From contig CM028381.1 in NCBI GenBank assembly GCA_013146195.2, positions 101,345,002 to 101,409,001 on the forward strand: a DNA stretch of 64,000 bases, given 5' to 3'. Each line of letters opens with the position of its first letter. Position 1 is the first letter of the stretch. The position numbers and the translations under genes are program-made. Source of the stretch: Codonopsis lanceolata. Taxonomy: Eukaryota; Streptophyta; Magnoliopsida; Asterales; Campanulaceae. The notes under the pieces were generated by a model. It searched no databases, was not told the origin of the DNA, and saw only the letters and a program-made list of their open reading frames with translations. Positions 10,168 to 21,512 of the stretch are shown here, piece after piece.

Positions 10168-11658
10168 TAGAGATGTTAATAGGGCCGAGAACCGCAGGTC
10201 CGGACCTATTAAACTGGGTTTTTTCAGGGTTAGGTATCAAAAAATACAAACCGTTTAGGATCCGGGCTAAGCGGGTCGGACCTATAGGTCCCTGGTCTTG
10301 GCGACACCGCATCTGCCCGGTTTAGGCCCGGCTTATTTCATTTTTTTTGTTTATTCAATCTTTATTCTCTACATCTAAGACTTTGACCAAGTCACCAACA
10401 CCAAGCCAGTCGACAAACTCGACATCTCTCAGTAGAGATGTTAATCGGTCCAAACCTGTCGGTTTCGGTCTGGCCCTGTCGTTTTCGGTCTCTAATCGAT
10501 TGCGGTTTAAACGGTCCGCTTTAAACAGTCCACTAAAATTACGAACCTAAACCTACCTCTCTCGGTTTCGGTTTTAAACGGGTTACACCTAAAAAAATTA
10601 AAAACCTTATATATATAAATAAAATTCAAAATCAATCATTTTCCTTTGATTTAAGCAACCAAATTAGAAATCAAAATCTAACTCAAGTCGAGGACTCAAA
10701 AGAATTTACGTCTTAAACCAACAAGAAATTATTTTTCCCAAAGAATTGTAGAGTCAAACTAAAGCACATCCACGATCCATCAAAAAGTAAATTATTTTTC
10801 TCAAGAGCCCTCGTTCACGCTTTCAAAGAACATTATGACACACAATTTAAATACCACATTCTTTCCAGCAACAACTTAGTGTAATTCATACCCAATAAGA
10901 GCTTAGCAGGCTCAATAGTTAAGTTTGAGCAAACAATTTCAAGCACTCGCGCACACATCTGAAATTCCAATCAAAAAAATTGAGTAACACTTTCAAGTAC
11001 ACGCATACTGGAAACATGCGAATTACTATTTACTAAGGGATTCCAAAATTGAGCCTAGATCCGACAAAGAGAACTCAATAGAAATTACTTAATTAGGGAC
11101 TAATTACTTACGCTTTGAAAATTGAAAGGGCGAGGATCGAATCAAATGACGAACTCATCGAGTCACAGCCATTGACGGCGATAGCCGACATCAACGGGGA
11201 CAGTGGCGACGGCAGAGGCGAAGTCTCGATCGGGCGGGCGGCTTAGCAACTCTTGCTCAAGTCTCTCTCGCTTTGCTCGCGAAGTCCGCGATCGAGACAC
11301 CGAGTACTTGGGGCTGCCGGCCGAGCCCGGGATCTGGGAGTTTGGGAGGGAGGAATGGAGGTGGAGCTAACAATGTGAGACAGAGAGTGAGAGTCTGAGA
11401 GATGTCGAGTTTGTCGACTGGCTTGGTGTTGGTGACTTGGTCAAAGTCTTAGATGTAGAGAATAAAGATTGAATAAACAAAAAAAATGAAATAAATGCTC
11501 AAATCGGCGCCCAAACCGGAACCGTAAGAACCGGGGACCTATAGGTCCGACCCGTTTAGCCCGGATCCTAAACGGTTTGTATTTTTTGAGACCTAACCCT
11601 GAAAAAACCCGGTTTAATAGGTCCGGACATGCAGTTCTCGGCCCTATTAACATCTCAT
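10168..11658. mobile_element. Foldback element with ~260-bp inverted arms
   Basis: The left arm at 10168-10436 starts AGAGATGTTAATAGGGCC. The right arm at about 11400-11658 is its reverse complement over nearly the full length, including the blocks GTCGGACCTATAGGTCC and AGACTTTGACCAAGTCACC. A second copy of the terminus, AGAGATGTTAATCGGTCC, occurs at 10434, suggesting an element nested in its own kind. The interior (11110-11400) is much more GC-rich than the surroundings and may be captured host DNA. A further inverted pair lies at 11369-11402 and 11664-11698 (CTCAGACTCTCACTCTC). No transposase frame is visible. Confidence 0.75.
11112..11191 (-). pseudogene. Possible captured first exon (unidentified)
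   Basis: Within the GC-rich core of the foldback element the minus strand has an ATG at 11191 opening MSAIAVNGCDSMSSSFDSIL followed by ALSIFKA and a strong splice donor, GC|GTAAGTAATT, at 11112. CT-rich leader-like sequence lies upstream on that strand. The layout resembles a captured 5' UTR and first exon. I do not recognise the protein, and a 26-codon frame could occur by chance. Confidence 0.3.
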
Positions 11659-12082
11659 TCTCTCAGACTCTCACTCTCACTGTCTCACATTGTTAATTTT
11701 TTAAGTGCTTTCAATGTGTAGGCTTATGAGTGGATCGAGTTATTTTATCTCTTTTTGTTTTTTGGTCATTTTTACCCAAAAAATGTTTTTTTAATAAAGT
11801 ACAATTTTTTTTCTTCTATAAATCGAACTGTGTTTTGCTTCATTTGGACATTTGATTTATTTTATATGAATTTTTCAAGTTTTTCTCTATTTTTCTACAC
11901 ATGAGTATTGTGAGATAAAGTGAGTAATTTAATCATTGGAAATGTTTTTTGATTTTAGTATCAATGGAGTAGCTTAGAGATTTTTTTCTTGATTTTTGAT
12001 GGGTAGAGTAGCTTATGAGGAGCATATTTTGCTTCCCCATTGTAGCTTTAAGCAACTTTAAAGTAATGTACAAAGAAGTATG

Positions 12083-12689
12083 GGTGTAAATCGGAACCAT
12101 CGAACCACGGGATCGAACCGAACTAAACCAAATCAGTCGGTTTGGTTCGGCTTTAGTCGAAGACGTTTCGGTTTCAAAAATTGGAAAACCACACGGTTCG
12201 GTTCACGGTTTTTGGTATCGAACCAAACCACCCTATATATATTTTTATTTATTTATTATATAATATATATTATATTACATTTATTAACTATTTTGATTTA
12301 TTCATAATATATATATATAGACGGATACTAAACCAAACAAAATCTTGATTGTTAGAGAACTATTATTTCTTCCATTGTTTGTGTTTATTTTAAAATTTGT
12401 ATTGTTTTATTTATGATAATTTGTTGTTAGTAGGTTATTTCCTAATTTTGATGTTAATTCTAAATTAAAATCTTATTTTTATTGTTATTTTTAATGGTGG
12501 TTAATTTCATTAAAAATAATTTATATAAACCACAAAACCAAACCAAACCAAACCAAACCAAACCGAGTGGTTCAGTTCAGTTCAGTTCCAAGTCTTGCTC
12601 GGTTCGGTTTGAGATTTTTGGAACCACTAGGAGGCGATTCGGTTTGTAGGTTTGGCATAAACCAAACCAAACCGAACCATTTACACCCT
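12083..12689. mobile_element. Self-complementary AACCGAACC-rich element
   Basis: Inverted ends GGTGTAAAT...CGG and CCATTTACACC enclose runs of AACCGAACC and GGTTCGGTT on both sides of an AT-rich core. An (AAACC)n tract lies at about 12535-12565. The direct repeat TACAAAGAAGTATG (14 bp) occurs immediately outside both ends, at 12069-12082 and 12690-12703, and is probably a target duplication, or an 8-9 bp duplication plus matching terminal bases. The terminal GGGTGTAAAT is reminiscent of hAT-like non-autonomous elements. No coding capacity. Confidence 0.65.
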
Positions 12690-12758
12690 TACAAAGAAGT
12701 ATGAAATGGTCTTAAATCATCGCATACTTACATGACACACAACAATTAATAGTTAATA

Positions 12759-12951
12759 CTTCATTCACTTCTAAATAATTAATATATTTGACTAGGTACT
12801 CGGATTAAAGAAAATAATTGACTCAATTATAAATATTACTATAACATGTTATGATAAAAATGTGTTCTTAAAAAGATAAATTTAGAAACATGATTTTTTT
12901 TTTAAGTTGACATAAAAAGAAAATATGACAATTATTTAGGAATTGAGAGAG
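12759..12951. mobile_element. Stowaway-like MITE, 193 bp
   Basis: Ends CTTCATTCACTTCTAAATAA and TTATTTAGGAATTGAGAGAG are imperfect inverted copies, flanked by TA on both sides (12757-12758, 12952-12953). Non-coding. Confidence 0.6.
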
Positions 12952-13179
12952 TAATTAGAAAGTTTGCGGCTATTCTAAACCACAAGAAGTTTACAAAAAA
13001 TATTTAAGCACAAACAATGCGCCTATAACACAAGTGACAGTAAATATGAAATGTTATAAAAATTGTAAGCATAATTTATTAAAACAGACTCTTAAAGTGA
13101 AATATTTTAAAATATATTTGACTGTTTGTTTGGAACGAAGAGTATAAACATTGGGAGAATAAAAAATTAGATTTATTGA

Positions 13180-13308
13180 TAAATTATAATTACAAATATT
13201 ACAAAATTGTATTAAGGACCAATAATAATCTTTATAAATTAAGAAAATTGAAACTCTAACATTAAAATTACTAAACTCGTTTAATAAACATCATATTATT
13301 ATAACAAA
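13180..13308 (+). repeat. Direct repeat, copy 1 of 2
   Basis: About 129 bp, starting ATAAATTATAATTACAAATA, repeated at 14263-14392 with only a few differences. The 954 bp between the copies has no gene. The ends do not look like TG...CA LTRs, so a segmental duplication is as likely as a small retroelement. Confidence 0.75.
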
Positions 13309-14262
13309 CTAGATTTTGTCCATGTGTAGTTTGCCTATGGCACGACATCCGTATGAGACGTTATCAGTATTCAAATAAATCAATATATGCTTTAATCATG
13401 TATTAAAAAAGAGTCTCAATTTTTTTTCTGAGTACAGTGACATATATGTACTCTAACCCAAAGTGTTTCTGAATATGTTTAACAAAAGAAACTTAAACTT
13501 ACAAAATAACTAATTTAAAATTAACACGTCTCAGTAATCAATTAAAACAATATGATCATCCAATAGTGGAATAAAAATTTTAAAGTTACTTTTGTAATTT
13601 TATTTTTTGTAAGGAAACATGAGCGGTACTCTGCTAGATTTTATTAATAAAAATAAAATTATAAACTTGAGGGAGACAATCAGTCTTGCCCATTTAGGAG
13701 GGAGAACGGGAGAACCTAACATTGAAAAAGAAATATTAACAACAAATAAAAACTAAGAAATTTGACATGTAAAACACTATTGTATTGTTTTTTCTCAATA
13801 ACGACAACTTAATCTTCTTATGAAGACTCTTGCTTCAAAACAATGACTGAATTTAAAACACGAGATGCAATAACTTTGTCAAGTATTTCTACTTACACGT
13901 GAGACAAAGAAGATTCTGACGGATTAATTTAACTATATTTTATGCATATACGTTATTAATTAAATTATAAAAAAACATACGACCTCATCTACAAAACTTG
14001 AATTCTCTCACATATTATCGTACAATAATATAGACATATGTTGAGGTGAAATTTGAGATGCGAGTGGAGAGGGTATCAGAGTTGCAGGTGGAGTTGCATA
14101 GACCTATTTTGGAACAATGTGTAAAATAAAAATTATGTAATTATAAAATTTGAATCATATAAAAACTATGTAATTGCAAAATTTGAATCAAATGTAATTA
14201 TTAACACTTATGTAAGAATGAGTTGTGTGCTTACAAATTTTTCTACATAATTAAAATCATAA

Positions 14263-14392
14263 TAAATTATAATTACAAATATTACAAAATTGTATTAAGG
14301 ACCAATAATAATATTTATAAATTAAAAAAAATTGAAACTCTAACATTAAAATTACTAAACTCGTTTAATAAACATCGTATTATTATAACAAA
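14263..14392 (+). repeat. Direct repeat, copy 2 of 2
   Basis: Near-identical partner of 13180-13308 in the same orientation. A smaller local duplication (AATTATGTAATTATAAAATT type, two units) lies at about 14126-14192 between the copies. Confidence 0.75.
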
Positions 14393-14494
14393 TACTCCGT
14401 AAAATAAAACACACTAGCATATTAGCTTTCAAATATAAACTTTTTTTGGATGTACTTTTGCACTTTTTTGGTCCACCACCACTCTTAGAAGGGT

Positions 14495-16247
14495 TAAATA
14501 GCAATTTGGTCCTCCAATTTCAATTATTTTCTATTTCAGCAACCAAGCTTTTTAAATTTTTTTTTGTTTCAGACATCAAACTCAACGTTTGATTACAAAT
14601 AAGTCACTTGAGCCTTTCCGTTACAAAGCTCGATCAAATTATCAAAATTGGCAGTTCTACCCCTACTCTCACTTTAAACATCATACATATAATAGGTTCC
14701 TTTCAATGGGATTTTTGAAATAATTTGAAAAGCAAAAAAGAAAAAAACAAAAACAAAAACTATGAGATAAAAATGATTAAAATATTAAACCTTACACTTT
14801 TCCTTTAAAATATGTTGGAATGAAAATGGTGTCTTTCAAAACTACTCAAAGAATCCATTTTCATATTCCACTAGACTGAAACCTCCCATGATGATTCATT
14901 AGGATTGAATATCCTTTGATTCACAACAATATCCCAAAAAATGAAGCCTTCAATAATACAAAAATACTTGAGCTTCACCCGAAACATTGTTATTCTAGCC
15001 ACATGACACCGTTGCTCATGCCCCACCAGAGCACTGTTGTTCTAGTCGAATGACATTATCTAAATACATTGAAGCCTCTTAAGGTATTATTAATATATTA
15101 AGGGTTGAGATTAGGTCTATGTTTCCTCCAACCTTAAAGAAATATAACAATACCATATTACCTAATTTTCTCCTCCGCATGGCTCTCATCATCAACAACC
15201 TCCAGAAATCTCTGTAAACTTTATGTGTCAATTTCCAACTACCGATACTATAAACTTTTAATATCTTGACATCATTGAACAACACATTCTGCAGAGGTCA
15301 ATTTGAGGCCTATAAATTCAAGACCCATTTCATATACAACCTTGACATTTAGTACACGTTTGATGGGATCATGGAGTAGTTATTTAAACTCCATCGTCCA
15401 TCACCTTCCCATTAGTGATGCTTCATAAAACACTGATTTCAAATTTGTGTGCCGTCTAACCTCGTTTAAAATGTACACGCACATACACACACATAGGGGG
15501 GAGAGAGAGAGAATTCACCTTGAGAAAAAGACTTTGTCATCCTTGTTGTTGTCGTGATATCCCTTATCTCTAAAACCCTAGTTGCCCGATTAATTTGAAA
15601 TTCAACACAATTTTTGTAGGCAAATGATATTATAAGCTTGACTTAAGGTATTACTAGTATTAGATTCGTTAGATAGTTAGGTTGGTAAAGATTTGGATTG
15701 TCCATTTATGTTATTACTTAAAAAAGACAAATTTTATTCAACGATGTAAAGATATATGTAAATTTAATTTTACAATACTAATAATACTAAAAATACTAAA
15801 GCTTATAAAAATATCACAAGTTTGAGGTCGTAATATCAAACCTCAAATTTATAAACCCAAAAAAACCTTATACGTGTGTTGCATGTCTTTGAGTTTAGTC
15901 AGTGGTATGTATGCGTGTGAAAAGGGAATAGGGTTGGAGGGCAAGAAATGGCTGTCATGGGCATGGAGTCGAAGGGGATTAAAAAATCTCCCAAAAAAAA
16001 AGAGAAAAGTAAATATCATAGTGACATTTGGGCATGCCATTTTATCTATTCGTACTAAGTAGTTATATTAACTAACAAGGGTAAATTTGGGCAATTATAT
16101 AATTTTGGACGGTAAAATAGACGGAATTGAGCTGAAGGGACTAACTATAATCCTAAAAACGAGTTTAAAGGGAGCAATATAGAATCAAAAAAAGTACAAT
16201 CACTGAATCAGAAAATAGAGTGAAGTTCAGGGACCAAAATGTTAAAA
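14495..16247. mobile_element. Probable eroded Mutator-like element
   Basis: The left end GGTTAAATAGCAATTTGGTC nearly matches the first 20 bases of Pack-MULE 2 at 27032. The reverse complement of the right end (about 16120-16247) carries TTTTGGTCCCTGAACTTCA and further loosely matching blocks. No 9-bp duplication could be found, so ends and identity are uncertain. The interior has no recognisable gene; a minus-strand frame at 15079-15285 is not recognised. It abuts the promoter region of the DUF1644 gene. Confidence 0.4.
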
Positions 16248-16269
16248 ACTTTCATTTGGAGCGTGGCGC

Positions 16270-16711
16270 CACTCTCCGAAAAAAGCGCGTGAAACCGTCA
16301 TTTCCCACTTCGGCACACTTTCTCCTCTCTCTGCCCTGTACGTCTGTACAACCAATAGCTACACCCACACCAAGAGAATAGCGTAGAAACGACTCGACGA
16401 ATCTCACAAATAAAAATACTCACGCCTTCACTTTCTCTCTCCTCCTTCCTTCGCTTTCTCAGTCCGACCCTTTCTCTCTCTACAAATTATACTTTTTCCT
16501 ACGCAGATAGATAGATAGATAGATCAGAGGGGCAGTCGCAAATTACCCCCCAAAATATTTATTAAAAAAAATCAAATGCCCGCGCTCTTCACTTTCTCTC
16601 TCCTCCTCCTCATCGATCTCTCCGCCCCTGTCCCCCTCTAGACTTGATTGAAACCCTAATTTTTTTACCTCCCCACCAACCTCCATCTCCGTCGCCGTTC
16701 AATTTTTCCGG
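16270..16711 (+). promoter_or_regulatory. Promoter and first 5' UTR exon of DUF1644 gene
   Basis: GC content rises and the sequence becomes CT-rich, as in plant 5' leaders (TTTCTCTCTCC repeated at about 16430-16480 and 16590-16610). A (GATA)n tract sits at about 16507-16522 and a telo-box-like AAACCCTAA at about 16651. The likely first splice donor is TTCCG|GTATGC at 16711. The transcription start is not determined; AAATAAAAATACTC near 16408 is one possible TATA-like site. Confidence 0.45.
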
Positions 16712-18234
16712 TATGCATCTCTCTAGACTATGTTCACATTTACTTTACTTGTGTGTGAGGTGAAATTGAGGTATTATTTAATTGATAAATTAGAAAGTCG
16801 GATCTCAGATGGCTGGCTAGATGTCAAGGCTGCATGTGCTTTGATGATTATCTATATCAATAGAAAATTAGAAATATTCGATTGCTTTTTTTTTTTTCTC
16901 TTTCTATATTCATTTCTAACTGTCTTTCGCGTGATTGTTCGGTTGTGTCACGTTGTGTATATCAAGCTACATGTCTTAGGCTCCCATGACTTTTTTTCTG
17001 TGGATAACATATATGTATGTGTGTTGTGTGTGTATTTGTAGGGGATTTTTTATTGTTGATATATAGTATACAAAACCAGATGCATTTTGTTCTCTGCAAC
17101 TAATTGCTCTTGGATCCAGATTTACTTGAATTTCGAGCTCCTTGGTATTGTTTTCTCCTTTGCTCATCAGTTCAGCTTTTAATTATCCTAGTATCAGATT
17201 TTATGATTGAGGTTCAATGTCTGTTCTTCTTTTGGCATGCTGCACTTTTTGATTTTTCTTACAATTGGAATGCTCTAATTGAAGGGAAAATTTGGTCTAT
17301 AAGGTTTAATTGGTTAGCCAGTTGTAGTTCTGGCTGTTTCTTCATCAGTTAGGGTCAATTGTTCAATTTACAAGATCATAACAATTCTTGATATCAGGTG
17401 AGCGAAATATTTCGTTTCTGCAAGCTGCTTATGTATCACGTTATGCTATTTTCTGTAATTCTGTTCAGTTTGTTGTGTTTCTGAATAATGTTAGAAACAA
17501 CAATCATTTGTAGAGGCCCATGTGAAGAATGCTTTGTCTGGGGGTCTAGTGTCTGTCAATTCTCTATTTTGGGCCAATGTTTGATACTGCACCATTGACA
17601 ATTAAGGGTTACTAGTGGGATTCTCTTTCTTTAGAAAGTGAAGCTTGTGATTTTTGAATGCCTGATAGCTACTTATTGGTCTGTGTTGATCACTTGTACC
17701 TGAGCTCTATGCTTTAATGGTCATGATTTGTTGTTTCTCCTAGCACAAAGGTAGATACCATGATTATGGGCTGTTGCAGAATGAGTTCAGTTACACATCA
17801 ACTTTGTAAAAACGTTAGGGTTCAAATGATTCCATGTTGTTTTACTACCATATGTTAAGGAAGTTCTATATTTGTTTTGAGATTCTAATTTTTCATTCCA
17901 ATTTCTGTGGCAAGATATGTGAACGGTTAGAAACATATCACTTAGCATATCATATGAGGTCAAAAACTAACCAATCATATGCTTGCCATGCAGATTTCAA
18001 TAAAAACTTGGGCTAAAAAGTTTGATCCCTATCATTTTCTTTTTGTCTTAAGATACCTGGCTTTTAGATTTTCCTTCCTAGTTTCTTGTTATTTGAGTTA
18101 GGTGATCCATTCTTTCTTTTTTTGGCAATCCTTGAGGTATATTAAGGCTGGGTTGTTTTAGTTTGTAATGGTGACAGGAACAGCAATGATTCCGGCTCTC
18201 CTATTCTTTTGTTATTTCGTCATTTTTGCTGCAG

Positions 18235-18263
18235 GAAGGTGTAAATACCTTGGAATGTGTCAG
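18235..18263 (+). other. Candidate internal 5' UTR exon (29 bp)
   Basis: A strong acceptor (TTTTTGCTGCAG) and a strong donor (CAG|GTAAGC) bracket 29 bases between the first leader exon and the coding exon. Another possible donor, ATCAG|GTGAGC, lies at 17398. Splicing to the acceptor GGAACCAG at 19367 would place the leader directly before the ATG. Sequence-only prediction. Confidence 0.4.
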
Positions 18264-19381
18264 GTAAGCTCGATGATAGCATCTTACCTTTTTTGATGGT
18301 CGAATTTACCTTTTAGGATAAGTTCATTTGGGTCATGTTTGCAAGTTTCAACGGAAATACGCTTAATGCTATCCTTGGTGTCAACACCTTGAGTAACATT
18401 TTTCTCTACCTTGTCGCCCATACCCGTTATGATATCAATGAGTAAAGAGCTTAGGGCTGTTTGAAAATTTAGTGATGGTTTAACCCGGGTTTACTTCTAT
18501 TTATTATGTGGGTTACAACGTAGTAACTTCAAAAATTCTTCGTGTTTTGTACGATTGAGCTTGTCTAGGAAAAGTGAACACTGGTCAATGCATACTTGTT
18601 AGTCTTGCTGGATTGATATGGCTCTATGGTCTCCAAAGAAGAACAGGAGTTCTCTATCCAGACATGCCGTGTTCTCAGAGACTTTGCGTCTTAAAAAAAC
18701 TCTATACTTATCAAGTATCTGTTGGGATGTACGGTTCAAAAACATGGCTGTCTTTTTTTGTTTTTCATCTGGTCTTGTGTCATCTGGTTCTAAATGGGTT
18801 CATTTGCAAAGTAACTTTTCATGTGGTTGGAGCATTCACCCCTGATTTATTTGGGTCATATATAGAGAGTAACATGGTAAACCCCTTTACATGTTGTATT
18901 TGCTGGATTTTGTCTCGTGTTGCATGTCAGTAATTTCTGCAGATAATCTTTCTTATCGACTCTGTTTGATCACTGGGATTATATGGTGAACTACCTGCAG
19001 TTTTCATCAGTTGATGCTTGCAGTCATAAAATATGAACATCCATATGTTGATTAATATTACTGATGGAAGATAGTGTTTGAGATAATAGTTTATTTATTT
19101 TCCAATGGATTAACCATTGATTTCTGAAGTAGAGATCATTGGCTTGAAATTATCTACTATTTTAAGAAAATAAAAAATAAAAAAAATGATACTACCTTCA
19201 CTTTTTTGGCGACTTGAAATTCCAAATGCACAGTAATTAACTAGTGACCAATATAAACATGACTGAGGGAGGAGTATGTGTTTGTATCTGTGTGTTTCAT
19301 TTTCTGTTCATGATAATTTCACCACTTCAATGTCAAATCTTTTTGACTTTATCTTTGTTGGAACCAGCTTTATCTTCGAAA

Positions 19382-20410
19382 ATGGCAAAAGGTACCAGGG
19401 GAAGACGCAGAATTGCTTCACGACAGTGCAGGCCAACCCCATACCCCATGCTGGCTCGTAAGCTAGATGCAGAGGACCACAATGAAAAGAGATGTTCCAA
19501 GAAAGACTGGGAAGACGCTACCTGTTCAGTGTGCATGGAGTATCCGCACAATGCCGTTCTTCTCTTGTGTTCCTCTCATGATAAGGGTTGTCGCCCCTAC
19601 ATGTGTGGGACCAGCTGCCGCTATTCCAACTGCCTTGACCAGTACAAGAAAGCCTACATGAAAATGTTGCCGCCACACCATGTCCAACCTTTGGAAGGTA
19701 CAGATGTTAGTCCCGTTCTAGGCGCAGCTTCTACTTGGCCAGTCGAGAAATGTGGACAAGTGACAGAGCTTGCGTGCCCCCTTTGCAGAGGCCAAGTCAA
19801 AGGATGGACTGTGGTGGAGCCAGCACGGGAATATCTCAATGCTAAAAAGAGAACCTGCATGCAAGAAAACTGTTTGTTTGTTGGAACATACAAGGAGCTA
19901 CGGAAACATGTGAGGTCGGAGCACCCTTCAGCTAGGCCACGGGAAGTGGACCCTGCTCATGAACAAAAATGGAGAAGGCTTGAGCGGGAGAGAGAGCGGG
20001 AAGACGTAATTAGCACGGTCACATCATCAATGCCAGGAGCGGTGGTTTTCGGTGATTACGTGATTGAAAGGGGTTCGTATGGGCTTGATTCTGACGAGGA
20101 GGAGGGTTTTGATTTGAATGGTGTAGAGAGAAACAATGGAGGTTTTGATGTCGGAATTGATGGTAGTTTTGTGTATTTTCTAATGCATGCTTTTGGTTCA
20201 AGTGGGAATATGGGCCAGTATAGAGGGATGAGAAGACGCATTGATGATGATGATGATGATAGCGATGACGACGATGATGATGATAATGATGGTGATGGGG
20301 GCAATGAGGGAATGTCATTGGTTAATCGTCTCCGTCGTGAGGGTAGGGTTTTATTGGGGCGGCCAGGGAGGAGAAGGCGACGTAGAGAAGCAACTGGAGT
20401 GAGGAGGTAG
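19382..20410 (+). CDS. DUF1644 zinc-finger protein, 342 aa
   Basis: A single coding exon. I choose the ATG at 19382 (MAKGTRGRRR), because the acceptor TTGGAACCAG ends at 19367 just upstream and the 46 codons before it in frame look intronic. Residues 48-51 are CSVC in a Cys-rich block (CMEYPHNAVLLLC, then CRPYMCG, CRYSNC). CPLCRG starts at 132, and a C2H2-like CMQENC...H176....H181 unit covers 159-181. This pattern, with the conserved GTYKELRKHVRSEHPSARP segment, is the plant-specific DUF1644 family, often called RING/C2H2-like and linked in some species to stress responses; no reaction is established. An acidic Asp run fills about residues 288-305 and the C terminus is Arg-rich (RRRRRR), as in a nuclear protein. 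Convergent with separase. Confidence 0.88.
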   Translation: MAKGTRGRRRIASRQCRPTPYPMLARKLDAEDHNEKRCSKKDWEDATCSVCMEYPHNAVLLLCSSHDKGCRPYMCGTSCRYSNCLDQYKKAYMKMLPPHHVQPLEGTDVSPVLGAASTWPVEKCGQVTELACPLCRGQVKGWTVVEPAREYLNAKKRTCMQENCLFVGTYKELRKHVRSEHPSARPREVDPAHEQKWRRLEREREREDVISTVTSSMPGAVVFGDYVIERGSYGLDSDEEEGFDLNGVERNNGGFDVGIDGSFVYFLMHAFGSSGNMGQYRGMRRRIDDDDDDSDDDDDDDNDGDGGNEGMSLVNRLRREGRVLLGRPGRRRRRREATGVRR

Positions 20411-21512
20411 ATACAAATGAAGAAAGGTTTGGAAAGAGGGGAATTAGGAGAAATGATAAAATCTTAGGTCAGTTAGCTTAGGGGGATAAAGAGGAGAAAA
20501 GGGTTTGATTCTAATTCCCTGATAACCTCTGCATGCACATTTTATTTCTCACTATTGCTTCATGCTGGTAGCGCAGTCCAACTATTGTTGGAAACAAAGT
20601 TGTTTTCATTGTAATTTTCAGTATGTAATTTACCTGATTCCCCAAATCCTTTTGCCGTTCCTGAAATCATAATTGTGAACATTCATTATCTTTGAATCAC
20701 ACCCATGTAAAGATGTATTTTAAATTAACACTCATTGATCTTCTATTGTACTTGACAACTTGTGTTGAAATGTTAATTCACACTGCTTATCAATGCTGTG
20801 TGATTTTTTTATTTATGTATTATGTATGTATGCATTTTGAGGTTCTGAATCAGCAAGACTGTAAATATATCACCTATACAGGGTTCGGCAAGTTATCCTT
20901 TATTGAGTTCTTCTTTTTCTCTACAGGCTTTGTTAATTTGTTAATGCTCTACAGATGTCGTCAATTTGTTAATGCAGTCCAAGTTTACCAATCGCATTTT
21001 GTTTTGGCCGTCTTTCAATTTCAATCTAACCAACTGTATGCTGAATAGAGTATCCCCTCCCCAAAGAACTAAGAAAGCAAAGCAGTAGCAACGTGGTTTA
21101 TTCAACAAGTGAAAAGCAATTTGCTTTATGCTTTATAAAGAAGATACTAACGATCTTCTATAAAATAGTTTCATTCAATTAAGCAAATTGTATTGATGGT
21201 GGATAACATCTGTGATAAAAGATGATACAGAAAATAACGGCTAGTCAATTTGAACAAAAAAAATACTTGGATACAATCATAAATACTCTTCTCTGGAATC
21301 TGATTCTGTAGTTCTTTTTGAGCTTAGGCTACAATATTCAATTGTACAACTGGTTGACCGTATGCCACTACAAGTTTTGATTACATACAAATGATTTCTA
21401 TACACACTTTTTGTTCTATGACTACAGACTACTGACATACAATGAATCCTGGTGCCTCTTATTAGTCACAAGACCAAGAGCTTGAGGGATCAAACAAAGA
21501 AATATACAAATG
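20411..21512. other. Convergent intergenic region, 3' UTRs
   Basis: About 1.1 kb between the stop codons of the DUF1644 gene (+) and separase (-). No conserved frame is seen; a 118-codon plus-strand frame at 20692-21048 has the composition of AT-rich noncoding DNA. Both 3' UTRs must lie here. Confidence 0.5.

Noticed and set aside
20019..20318. Minus-strand frames rich in His and Ser opposite the DUF1644 coding exon
   Set aside because: They are the complement of the GAT/GAC repeat and the rest of a well-supported coding exon.
20692..21048. 118-codon frame between DUF1644 and separase
   Set aside because: Composition is that of AT-rich noncoding DNA, no motif is seen, and it lies where the 3' UTRs must be.
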